Shown here one piece after another: positions 8,144 through 16,180 of a stretch of DNA of 64,000 nucleotides. Numbering within the stretch: the stretch's first letter is position 1; the number at the start of each line of letters is the position of its first letter. Where the stretch lies: the NCBI RefSeq assembly GCF_016587415.1, contig NZ_BNJI01000002.1, positions 1,550,001 to 1,614,000 on the forward strand. The letters are read 5' to 3'. The notes under the pieces were generated by a model. It searched no databases, was not told the DNA's origin, and worked only from the letters and a program-made list of their open reading frames with translations. The position numbers and the translations under genes were made by a program. The stretch comes from Ktedonobacter sp. SOSP1-85. GTDB lineage: Bacteria > Chloroflexota > Ktedonobacteria > Ktedonobacterales > Ktedonobacteraceae.

Positions 8144-8890
8144 CTACATCAATTGGAGAGTCTCGCCAGCCAGCCAGCGCTCCAGCCACTCTTCGAGCGA
8201 AGCAGCAACAACCAGATAAGGATTATGCATTCCCTGAACAACCTGCTCAGTATCAGCGAAGAGATATGTGGTGATATTGCATCCATGCTCGCAGAGAGGG
8301 AGGAGGTGCTTGGGCCATGGAGGAGTTAAGTCCTCTTCCGCAAGATGGATCTCCTCTCCTTCTGGTTCGTCGTCAGTAAGTTGCCCAGATTCCCACAGTT
8401 CCTGCGACCCAATCCCATCTTCCCAGAGGACTTGCCGACCCTCTGGCGTCAAGGAGGCCCACCCACCCTTGTCCCATTGCCTAAGTGCATCAGCGAAGTC
8501 GATTTCCCATTGATATCTGCGAGCAATATTTCCAGGAACGTGATCGACACCAGGGTAACCGTCCTTTCCCCCGATGATCCCAAAGCCTGGCCCAAAACCT
8601 CCATTGGCAATCTGGGTATAAAGGAGGCGAAGCAGTGGTGGGAGCGGAAAGCCAAGCTGCTGTTCCGTTTCCCTGACCTGCTGTTCGGTCGCTGGTAGAA
8701 AGGCGAAGATTGGCTCTTGCTCGCCATCTTCAGGTTTCAACACAAGACAGGTTTTACGTTGGGGGATATACCATCTCACGTAATCCTTTGCTTTCCTGGC
8801 TTGCCCTACACCGAGTCTCGCATCTTGGGCAATCTGTTGGCAGTGTATGTGAATACGGGAAATGAGATCATTATAAGTGCCTTGGCTCAT
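8144..8890 (-). CDS. SUKH (SMI1/KNR4) family protein
   Basis: ATG 8890 follows AAGGATGAG. The 248-residue protein has the SUKH core near residues 65-110: LPATEQQVRETEQQLGF, then PPLLRLLY, then IANGGFGPG. The N-terminus is helical and basic. The tail ends with SLEEWLERWL, as in other SUKH proteins. The family is known mainly for immunity proteins against contact-dependent toxins, but many copies stand alone. It is a clear paralogue of the plus-strand gene at 43905-44780, which shares IANGGFGPG and the EWxERW tail. No toxin gene is adjacent. Confidence 0.85.
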   Translation of the reverse strand: MSQGTYNDLISRIHIHCQQIAQDARLGVGQARKAKDYVRWYIPQRKTCLVLKPEDGEQEPIFAFLPATEQQVRETEQQLGFPLPPLLRLLYTQIANGGFGPGFGIIGGKDGYPGVDHVPGNIARRYQWEIDFADALRQWDKGGWASLTPEGRQVLWEDGIGSQELWESGQLTDDEPEGEEIHLAEEDLTPPWPKHLLPLCEHGCNITTYLFADTEQVVQGMHNPYLVVAASLEEWLERWLAGETLQLM

Positions 8891-9027
8891 CTCATCCTTC
8901 TTCAATATATGGAGTAAATTGCTTGCGATCTATCGTAAAAATGCTCATAAATATTTTACCATGCGGAAAAGAAAAGGAAGTGTAGCACTAAGGGGATTTT
9001 CAAGCCATTCTCAATCTCAGTGTCAAA

Positions 9028-9049
9028 AGCCCTGATCGAAACCAGGGCT
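9028..9049 (-). terminator. Terminator for the proline-rich membrane protein gene
   Basis: On the minus strand, AGCCCTG and CAGGGCT form a stem directly after the stop codon at 9049-9051, followed by TTTT. This is a short intrinsic terminator. Confidence 0.6.
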
Positions 9050-9381
9050 CAGATGTGAGAGCGATAATCAATTAGACATTCACATCCCAGGTGAATAAGG
9101 TCGATTCGGGTGTATCGCATCCTCCCTGCGGGCGCGCTAGTCGACTGTACCGCAAGCGAATTCTCCGATGGTGGATGGGCATTTGCCATCGCGCATGTGC
9201 AACAGAGCATCACGGCTATGAGTATGGTCAGTGTCGCGATGCCGCCTTGTGCCTTCTTGCTCTGGCGGCGATACCAGGCCAAAGGCGCAAAAGTCTGGCG
9301 TGGAGGACGTGGTGGCGTCATTGGTGGTCTGTAAGGTGAAGGTGGTGGAGTCTGATATGGTTGGGTTGGGTCGTTATACAT
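9049..9381 (-). CDS. Small proline-rich single-pass membrane protein
   Basis: The 110-residue protein starts at ATG 9381 with an AAGGAAG site upstream. Residues 5-30 are a Pro/Thr/Tyr-rich cytosolic tail (PPPSPYRPPMTPPRPP). A basic stretch RRQSKKAQGG precedes one membrane segment (about 47-68, IATLTILIAVMLCCTCAM). A short outside tail with three Cys residues follows. This layout is common in small actinobacterial and Chloroflexota membrane proteins of unknown role. A terminator follows immediately, so it is probably monocistronic. Confidence 0.65.
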   Translation of the reverse strand: MYNDPTQPYQTPPPSPYRPPMTPPRPPRQTFAPLAWYRRQSKKAQGGIATLTILIAVMLCCTCAMANAHPPSENSLAVQSTSAPAGRMRYTRIDLIHLGCECLIDYRSHI

Positions 9382-9492
9382 CTCTGACTGCTTCCTTCTT
9401 ATCGATATACAACGATGGACGCGCTGGCATGGAAGAATTAGGACATGAGATGCATTGGCAATTGCCTACTCAATTATTCTCTTGCAAGGAGA

Positions 9493-9528
9493 AAAAGCAT
9501 CGTGGCTTGGCCAAGCCACGATGCTTTT
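9493..9528. terminator. Strong bidirectional terminator
   Basis: A 36-bp perfect palindrome (arms of 18 bp, starting AAAAGCATCGTGGC) ends in T-rich sequence on both strands. It lies about 45 bases after the stop of the minus-strand gene ending at 9573, which it most likely terminates. Confidence 0.8.
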
Positions 9529-9572
9529 GTTGTTGGTGAGCCTAGCCCGCGAGCGAGGGCCTTTTCGTCACG

Positions 9573-9782
9573 TTAGTCTTCAAATACCGCCTTGTGCTGC
9601 GCGTGTTTTGCCTGGTGTCCAAGCGCTTCCTCTTCGCTTCTTGTTCGGAAGTCGCATCCGGGGGCGCTGCACTTCCACCAGCCTTTGTTGAGCTGATTAA
9701 ATGCCAACATAACCAACATGATCACCAAGACTACGGGCAAGATCGATACTGCAAAGGCGTTCAAGTTGTTTAGTGGATCCAC
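9573..9782 (-). CDS. Small membrane protein with C2H2-like zinc finger
   Basis: The 69-residue protein starts at GTG 9782, with AAGGAG about 13 bases upstream. One membrane segment covers about residues 10-30 (VSILPVVLVIMLVMLAF). The C-terminal 30 residues carry CSAPGCDFRT, then HQAKHAQH, a C-x4-C/H-x3-H spacing typical of a small zinc finger. It could tether a nucleic-acid or protein contact at the membrane, but no family is recognised. The strong hairpin at 9493-9528 ends its transcript. Confidence 0.6.
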   Translation of the reverse strand: MDPLNNLNAFAVSILPVVLVIMLVMLAFNQLNKGWWKCSAPGCDFRTRSEEEALGHQAKHAQHKAVFED

Positions 9783-9895
9783 TCCTCTTCTCTCTCCTTA
9801 TCCCTAAAAAACAAAAGCGAATGCGAGAATGCACATGTACTATTGTACTCAGAATAGTCGGGGTTACAAGAAACTAGCGGTGTTATGTTGCGACC

Positions 9896-10011
9896 CTGAC
9901 GTTGACCCGCTTTAGGAGAGTACCTGAAGTGAAGAGAAGAATGAAGCGTATTCATCTTTAGCAGAGAAATCACGAACAGCTCCAAAACCTTGATTGTTAT
10001 CTGCACGGGTG
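9896..10011. repeat. 116-bp repeat R, copy 2
   Basis: This matches 2674-2789 along its whole length. It is followed at base 10012 without a gap by an internal piece of an IS256 transposase gene, so its right edge is a sharp junction in both copies. It lies upstream of the small zinc-finger gene on the minus strand and could contain its promoter. Confidence 0.8.
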
Positions 10012-10337
10012 TTCATTGCGTGTGTGGACGGGCTCACGGGCTTGCCTGAAGCCATTGAAACGCTCTATCCTCGCCCTTGTGCTCAGCTCTGCATGGTTTA
10101 CCTGGTACGCAATTCGCTCAGTATTCTCCTACAAACAACGCAAAGAGGTGGCAGCTGATTTGAAGTTGATCTACTCTGCAGCAACCGAGAGCAAAGCGCA
10201 GCTTTACCTCGATCTCTTCGCCGAGAAGTGGGATCGACAGTACCCGAGTATCAGCAGGCTCTGGACGACGCGCTGGAGCCATGTGATTCCGTTGTTTGCC
10301 TTTTTTGAAGACATCCGCAAGGTCATTTACACCACCG
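10012..10337 (+). pseudogene. IS256 transposase internal fragment, decayed
   Basis: The sequence corresponds to 258-585 of the IS256 at the window start, from the second catalytic Asp region to the Thr-Thr-Asn before the catalytic Glu. It has a small deletion around 10118 (SVFSYKQRKEV against SLKYVSYKHRKEV) and frame changes in the first third. Both ends are sharp. It is a dead remnant lying beside the 3' end of the TIR-NB-ARC-TPR gene. Confidence 0.85.
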
Positions 10338-10348
10338 TAAGAAGAATA

Positions 10349-13300
10349 TTACTGCTCTTGTGACAACAGCCTGGTACAAATAGTTCGTGACTGCACTGTA
10401 TTAGGATGGTCCTTTCCCAATACTTTTTCATAGCCTTTAACAGCCTTTTGGAGCAGTATTGCTCCCTGGGCACGTTTCCTTTGGTGCATTGATAGGATGC
10501 CTAGTGCCATTATGCTCTGAAGGGTATCAGGGTGGTCTGAACCCAGTTTTTCCTGACACAAATCGTGATCTTTTTGAAAAAATGCTTCTGCATCTGCATA
10601 GTTGTTCTGTATAAAAGCAATGGAGCCAAGACCATGATATGCATCAGCCATGTTCTGATAATCCGGTTCTGCTAGCTGTTCCCAGATGTCGATAGCTTGT
10701 AAATAGAGAGATTCAGCGTGTGTATAGCGTTCCATATTTCTATAAAGCGTTCCCATGCCATGTAGCGTCTTTGCCATATCATGCAATTTTCCCGGATACT
10801 CCAGATGTTGTAACATCTTAATTGCTTTTTTGTAGTAATTTTCTGCTTTTTTATAGTCCCACTGTTTACTACAAAATGTTCCCAAATTACTAATACAGGA
10901 AACTCTTTCCCTTTGATACCCTTCTGGTATCTGTTCAAATAGCGTAAGTGCTTTCTGCGTGCACTTCTCTGCCTGCAGAAAGTCGCCTTTCTGGCTATAT
11001 TCTATTCCTAAACTGCTCCAACGACTCCCTAGTTGGGATGGGTTTGGACCCATAATCTTTTCTAAGATAAGAAGCGTATTTTCTAGTTTTTTGAGTGTAT
11101 CTTCTTCGTCTTGTTTTGTGGAAAGGCGTAATAAACAGCTGAGAAATTGCTGTGTTTGTTCGTGTTCTAGATCCCAGTCTTTGCCATTTGCTGCCAGGCC
11201 TTTTTCATAGACACGTATGGCTTCTTCGTGTTTTCCTTGCTGCTCGTAGAGATATCCGAGATCGAGCAAGACTTGCATGGTTTTAGCATGTTTTTCCCCA
11301 AGAATGGTTTCGTAGGTGGCCAAAGCGCTTTGAAATAATGGCTTAGCTTCCTCATAACGTTTTTGACAATTATAGAAAGAGGCGAGCACTTTCTTTACAA
11401 GGGTAGGAGTGAGATGTTGGCTTCCTAAAGCCTTTTCGTAGATCGTTAAGGCCTGTTTATAATAGCGCTCTGCTTCAACATCTCTATTTTCATCTTCATA
11501 CAATGTCCCTAGATTGTAGAGACTTTCTGCTATATCGGGATGTTTTTCCCCTATCAATTTTTTGCGTAAATCTAAAGCTTCTTCATGTTGTGCAATTGCC
11601 TCAGCAGTTTTGCCTTGTAGCCTGGAGAATTCTGCAAGGTTACTGACTATAAATGCATAAAGGATATCTTTGTGTGCAAAGAGCTCTTGATGGAGGTGGA
11701 GTGCCTGTTTGAGATAGGGTTCTGCTTCAGTTGTCTTGTGTTGCCGTAAAAAAAAATTTCCTACATTGGTGTAAATATTGATCAAGAGGGCAAGATCATC
11801 TTTTTCGAGCACCTTTTCGTGCTCCACAACATTACAGATAGTGTGTACTTGTTCGTAGAGTTGGCCTGCCTTCTCATATTCTTCGCGATCTTTGTAGAGC
11901 CCTGCCAGGCTCATAAGAATCTCTGCAAAATCAAGGCTTTTTTCTCCAAATATCTTTGGGCCCACCTGCAATGCCCTCTCATAGAGAGAAATTGCTTGCT
12001 CATGATTTCTCCCACGCTTATATGTTATTGCCAGGCCTGTCAACATTTGTACTGAAAGTAGATGAGTATCTCCCAATATTTCATCACAAATAGATAGCCC
12101 CTTGCTGAAAAACGAGGTGGCCTGGTGAAAGCCTGCAAGATAAATTGATTGGTGTCCCGCAATGTAGAGTACTGGTATCGCTTCTATGCGAGCAAAGTTC
12201 CATTCAAGGATATGAGTTGCTGCCTCAAAACTGTGTAAAATGGTGAATTTATCAAAGATCTTATTGATTTTATTATTTTTTGCAAGTATATGTGTTCCAA
12301 TAGCAGTCACGACGCGCTCTGCCCACTGCATTTGTTCCGATTCTGGCATTTCATCTCGTATCACTGCTTGCACCAGGCGATGCATTTCTAAGGTATTCTC
12401 TCTCCCGTCGCGTTGTATGAGTGAGAAGGAATGCAAGGTCGAGATGGCTTCTTCCAGGTCGAGCGGGTTCGCGAAAACGTCAAATAGTGGCGAATTTAAG
12501 TCTTTGACTTTCTGTTCAAAGAAATTTATGGGAATAGCAAAGGGAGCAAAGGACGCACAAAATTTGAGCACATCTGTTGCAAGTGGATGCATTTCTCTCA
12601 CTTTTGCGAACGCTAGCGAGAAGGTCGTGGCGACCGAGTTTGGATGCTGTTTCTGATGTTTGCCACGTCGCTTCAAGAGTTGTATTTGGTGTGCATGGAA
12701 AAGGTCTAGGTAGCGCGAGAGACTGCAGTGGGTCTCTTCAATATAAGCCCCAGCTTGATCAATTGCTAAAGGAAGCCCACCCATCTCGCTGACAATCTCT
12801 CGTGCTATCTTTTGTTCGGCCTCAGGAATACTTTCGAGTAACTCACCTGATTGAAGATATTTTGCACGGCGCAAGAGAAGATGTGTTGCTTCTTTAATGT
12901 TCATAGTATCGACTTTGAAGAGGTGTGACATCATACCTGTGGTGCTCTCGCGGGTGGTAATGAGAATATGGCCATGGTGATTTTGAGGGAGCATATTATC
13001 CAGGCTCGTCAGTATATCAGCGTTATCAATAATAAGAAGCCAGCCATTGTGGGTCTCCAGCCAGCGTTTCACAACATGAATAGATGCGTGCTGGTCCTCT
13101 TCATTGCTGAAAGGACGATTCAGTTGATGTGCCAGCCTCTGCATACTTGTATAGAGATGTTCAGGGGTATCGGCTTGCACCCAGAATATCGACCGGTAGT
13201 GCTGTCGATGGCGGTAGGCATATTCAAGCGCAATTTGTGTCTTTCCGATACCGCCAAGGCCACTGACAGCTGATGGCTGCCCGACTGCTGTCGTTTGCTC

Positions 13301-13918
13301 CTGAAGGAGCGTGTGGCGAATGGCCGAAAGAATTTCTTCACGTCCAGTAAAAAACGGATTGCGTGGGAAGGGAAGGTTGTACAGGGGCGCTATGTTTTCT
13401 TGTTGTCCAGGGGCTAGGCCTGTTTGGGCGCCATTACTTTGTGAATGGTGCCAGCCTTCCCAAGACTGTTCCTTTTTCTTGTTTTGGTCTTGCAGGAGTG
13501 CTTTGATACCTTGGGTAATATTGTTAAATGCTGCATCTCGTGTCGGCCACTGCGTAATTGGTTTTCCATTCGTGGGGAGTGGATGGAACGCACCGAGTGG
13601 GGTATCTTGCCAGACGACCGGGCGAGCCAGGATAGGGACAATAACGGCTTTCCCCTGAGCATATTGCTTCAAAGCTTCTTGCATCTCAAAATGGGAATGG
13701 TCATAACTGAAAAAATCGGGACTTATCAGTAGGAGAATGAGATCGGCCGCCATCAATTGATTCATGCATTGGGTATGAGTGTCAGTGCCTGGCACAAGAT
13801 CGTTTCTGCTCCAAATAGAGAGGGGATAGGTGTAATGTAGTACGGCCAGCGATTTGATCAATGCATGTGAGAGAGATTGATCTTCTAATGCGTATGACAG
13901 AAAAACTGAGCAGCCCAT
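10349..13918 (-). CDS. TIR-NB-ARC-TPR STAND protein, candidate antiphage sensor
   Basis: The likely start is ATG 13918 (MGCSVFLSYALE), since AGGAGG lies ten bases upstream; the frame is open further up but lacks such a site. Residues 1-140 form a TIR domain with VFLSYALEDQ, LLLISPDFF and a candidate catalytic Glu near 78 (HFEMQEAL). A linker leads to the NB-ARC NTPase: FFTGREE near 190, Walker A GLGGIGKT (220-227), Walker B WLLIIDNAD (293-301), and GLPLAIDQAGAY near 385. From about 540 to 1180 there are TPR repeats of the NPHxA type (LYNLGTLYEDE, LLDLGYLYEQQGKHEEAI). TIR-STAND proteins sense phage or stress and degrade NAD. This copy looks intact. No partner gene is adjacent. Confidence 0.88.
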   Translation of the reverse strand: MGCSVFLSYALEDQSLSHALIKSLAVLHYTYPLSIWSRNDLVPGTDTHTQCMNQLMAADLILLLISPDFFSYDHSHFEMQEALKQYAQGKAVIVPILARPVVWQDTPLGAFHPLPTNGKPITQWPTRDAAFNNITQGIKALLQDQNKKKEQSWEGWHHSQSNGAQTGLAPGQQENIAPLYNLPFPRNPFFTGREEILSAIRHTLLQEQTTAVGQPSAVSGLGGIGKTQIALEYAYRHRQHYRSIFWVQADTPEHLYTSMQRLAHQLNRPFSNEEDQHASIHVVKRWLETHNGWLLIIDNADILTSLDNMLPQNHHGHILITTRESTTGMMSHLFKVDTMNIKEATHLLLRRAKYLQSGELLESIPEAEQKIAREIVSEMGGLPLAIDQAGAYIEETHCSLSRYLDLFHAHQIQLLKRRGKHQKQHPNSVATTFSLAFAKVREMHPLATDVLKFCASFAPFAIPINFFEQKVKDLNSPLFDVFANPLDLEEAISTLHSFSLIQRDGRENTLEMHRLVQAVIRDEMPESEQMQWAERVVTAIGTHILAKNNKINKIFDKFTILHSFEAATHILEWNFARIEAIPVLYIAGHQSIYLAGFHQATSFFSKGLSICDEILGDTHLLSVQMLTGLAITYKRGRNHEQAISLYERALQVGPKIFGEKSLDFAEILMSLAGLYKDREEYEKAGQLYEQVHTICNVVEHEKVLEKDDLALLINIYTNVGNFFLRQHKTTEAEPYLKQALHLHQELFAHKDILYAFIVSNLAEFSRLQGKTAEAIAQHEEALDLRKKLIGEKHPDIAESLYNLGTLYEDENRDVEAERYYKQALTIYEKALGSQHLTPTLVKKVLASFYNCQKRYEEAKPLFQSALATYETILGEKHAKTMQVLLDLGYLYEQQGKHEEAIRVYEKGLAANGKDWDLEHEQTQQFLSCLLRLSTKQDEEDTLKKLENTLLILEKIMGPNPSQLGSRWSSLGIEYSQKGDFLQAEKCTQKALTLFEQIPEGYQRERVSCISNLGTFCSKQWDYKKAENYYKKAIKMLQHLEYPGKLHDMAKTLHGMGTLYRNMERYTHAESLYLQAIDIWEQLAEPDYQNMADAYHGLGSIAFIQNNYADAEAFFQKDHDLCQEKLGSDHPDTLQSIMALGILSMHQRKRAQGAILLQKAVKGYEKVLGKDHPNTVQSRTICTRLLSQEQ

Positions 13919-14062
13919 GCAATACATTCCTCCTGATATTTTGCCCCTTCCTCTGCCAATAAGATAATTTGTGTGAAAGAGCAATAAAAAGTTGTCTGGC
14001 AGAAATATGTGGGGTAAAAATAAGATAGGAACAAAATCCCTTTTCTGTGTCTTTGTTTTCAT

Positions 14063-14189
14063 CTATCCATAATGAGAGATCATACACGCAAATACTATTA
14101 TAACATGAAGCAATGAAGAGCATGTATTTTTGTCGATGCCATAACGAATGTTGTGTAAAGGGGAGCCCATCGCAGGAAGGAGAGAAAAG
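14063..14189. other. Short intergenic region upstream of the STAND gene
   Basis: The region between the TIR-NB-ARC-TPR gene and the IS256 remnant is AT-rich and probably holds the promoter of the STAND gene. I see no operator or gene. Confidence 0.3.
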
Positions 14190-14337
14190 GTGATACAACA
14201 GGCATAGAAGACTGTTTTTTACATTGTCCTGCTTCGCAGAACAAGGAGAAAAAGACTATGCCTGTGCACAAGAACCACCATAACACACCACACCCCCCAA
14301 CAACAAGCGTGAGCGTTTCTCCATCAGATGTCCCAAT
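14190..14337 (+). pseudogene. IS256 left-end remnant with first transposase codons
   Basis: The stretch matches the leader of the complete IS256 at 18290-18460 in order: the GATACWACAGGCATAGA motif, the AAGGAG site, and an ATG (14258) opening a frame MPVHKNHHNTPHPPTTSVS. That frame resembles the Ser/Thr/Pro-rich start MPTSKKKPIISASETSTP. It stops after about 25 codons, directly before the SDR gene. It is the severed left end of another IS256 copy and may supply the promoter for the gene that follows. Confidence 0.65.
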
Positions 14338-15276
14338 ATGATGAACATTTTTGTAACAGGTGCAACTGGTGTACTTGGAACATCTCTTGTGCCTAGATTA
14401 GTTGAGGCAGGATACACGGTTTCGGCAATGAGCCGCACTGAGGAGAGCGATGAGCGCTTGCGACGTGCAGGGGCGCATCCGGTGCGGGTCAACCTCTTTG
14501 ATGTTGAGGCACTCAAGCAGGTATTGGCTGGTCACGAGGCCATCTACCACCTGGCGACGAAAATCCCCTCCGCGACGCAGATGGGGCGGAGTTCGGCTTG
14601 GCTGGAAAATGATCGTCTGCGTCGTGATGGCGCTCGCAACCTTGTCGAAGCCGCGCTGGTCGTGGGCACGGTCCAGACGATCATTTATCCCAGCTTCGAT
14701 TTTCTCTATCCAAGCAGTGGCGATACCTGGTTGGATGCCCAAACGACTCCCGTCAAAACGGCGACCCTTTCCTCAACCGTCGAGGCTGAGGAGGCCGTGG
14801 CGCGCTTCGCGGCAAGCGATCCGACCAGACGCCGCGGGATCTCACTGCGTCTGGGCTCATTTTACGGGCCGGAAGCGCCTTCAAGCTGGGAGATGTTGGA
14901 CTTGGCGCGCAAAGGGATTGGTGCTTTTCCCGGTGCACATGCTGGCTATCTCCCACAAATCTGGTTGCAGGATGCCATCAGTGCTCTGCTGCTTGCGTTG
15001 ACGGAACCGGTGCCTTCCGGCGTCTATGACATTGTCGATGATGAGCCTGTGACGCGCGCACAGATGCTCACGCTCCTTGCTCACGCTGTCGGTCGCAAAC
15101 GTCTGCTGGCCCTGCCAGATCTGCTGATGCGCTTGATGACGGGGGCCAAGTATGCCGATATAAGCCGCAGTCTACGCATCTCCAATCGTTTGTTCAAAGC
15201 AGTCAGTAGCTGGCAACTCACTGTCCCCAATGCGCGAATAGGTTGGGATCTGATGGCACAGATGCAGAACAAGTAG
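14338..15276 (+). CDS. NAD(P)-dependent epimerase/dehydratase (atypical SDR)
   Basis: The 312-residue protein has the N-terminal Rossmann fold with GATGVLG at residues 8-14. It also has a short acidic loop after the second strand, a YHLATKIP segment near 73, and the LRLGSFYGPEA motif near 180. These are typical of extended or atypical SDRs that act on nucleotide sugars or small carbonyl compounds. The classical YxxxK is not clear: YPSFDFLYPSSGD stands in its place. The substrate is unknown. There is no ribosome binding site before the ATGATG start, and the upstream sequence is an IS256 end, so the gene may be expressed from the IS or may have lost its leader. Confidence 0.8.
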   Translation: MMNIFVTGATGVLGTSLVPRLVEAGYTVSAMSRTEESDERLRRAGAHPVRVNLFDVEALKQVLAGHEAIYHLATKIPSATQMGRSSAWLENDRLRRDGARNLVEAALVVGTVQTIIYPSFDFLYPSSGDTWLDAQTTPVKTATLSSTVEAEEAVARFAASDPTRRRGISLRLGSFYGPEAPSSWEMLDLARKGIGAFPGAHAGYLPQIWLQDAISALLLALTEPVPSGVYDIVDDEPVTRAQMLTLLAHAVGRKRLLALPDLLMRLMTGAKYADISRSLRISNRLFKAVSSWQLTVPNARIGWDLMAQMQNK

Positions 15277-15340
15277 GAGGAAGCTATGGTAGTCGAAGAA
15301 CACAAGCAAAACGATGAAGCCGCAATTAAAAGGGTCATAG

Positions 15341-15440
15341 TGTAAATTTGCACGCTTCATGGGAGAAACTTCCCACGCAATGTGCGAAATTTCTCCCATG
15401 AAGCGTACAAATTTACACATGAAATGAGCAAATTTACATA
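15341..15440. repeat. Long imperfect inverted repeat plus a third half-site
   Basis: Arms 15341-15371 and 15387-15417 are 31 bp with two mismatches (start TGTAAATTTGCACGCTTC), separated by 15 bases. A third copy of the outer motif, GCAAATTTACA, lies at about 15430. The block sits in non-coding sequence 65 bases after the SDR stop. It could form a strong RNA hairpin that ends the SDR transcript, or be a MITE or REP-like unit. No T-run is present. A unit of the same design lies at 30912-31020. Confidence 0.7.
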
Positions 15441-16180
15441 TAAAAGATGCTTTCTCCTCAAGTACTTGGCCATAATATTCGTCACGATGGACGCTTTTCG
15501 TGTCCAAAACTTCCAATTTTTACCGTAATCTCGTATTTGTAATATCAAATACATTGATGTAGACATCTCCCGTGGATAAGCTATCGTATGCGTTCTGTGG
15601 TGAACGAGAGATGGATCAGAGATGGACGTGGCAAAAACCAGGAAGACACATTCTTCAGGCAGCAGATTGTGAGTCAGAAGTTGTCACAGCGCCTGGATGC
15701 AGAAAGGCAGGATCGATTGGCCCATTGCACGCGGAGCGATAGGGGCGGCATGGGTTTGCTTGCCCTCACGTTCCAGATCGGGTGAATGCAGGGAGATCAA
15801 GCGGTGTGCCTCTTGCTCTCATCCGTTATCCTTGTAGGAGTCGTGCTCCATCCCTATAACGAGGACAATGGAGCGTTGTTTGGTGGAAATCTCATCGAGA
15901 CCCCTGGAGGGAAAGAGTATTTTGTCGCCTTGCTCCCGGTTGTCTACCAGGTGATACGCTAAGACACGCATCATAGCTTTGAAATGCCCAGGCTCAGGGT
16001 TTCATTTACGGCTGTGTCACTGGAAAAGGTCAGATGGGGAGCGGTTTGCCCAGACACGTTCCTGGCCGGACTCATGAGTGGTGTCAAGCACTCGTGTTTG
16101 AGGGCAGGCAGCTTTTGCCTTTCCGGTCATTTATCATGTTTCTCTCAAGGAGAAAGCAACGTCAGAAGAGGTGTCTTTCC
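15441..16180. other. Region without a convincing gene
   Basis: Only short frames are present. One of 58 codons (15786-15962) encodes a hydrophobic segment CLLLSSVILVGVVL followed by a soluble tail, but it has no clear ribosome binding site and I do not recognise it. The last 150 bases before 16181 are open in frame with the flavoenzyme but read as unlikely protein. Confidence 0.4.

Noticed and set aside
9770..10006. A 78-codon minus-strand frame similar to the start of the integrase fragment frame
   Set aside because: The similarity is only due to the 116-bp non-coding repeat present in both places.
15341..15440. A CRISPR-like array because of repeated AAATTTAC units
   Set aside because: There are only three copies, two of them inverted, with unequal spacing and no spacers.
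15588..15785. A 65-codon frame after the long inverted repeat
   Set aside because: No ribosome binding site, no family resemblance and a skewed composition.
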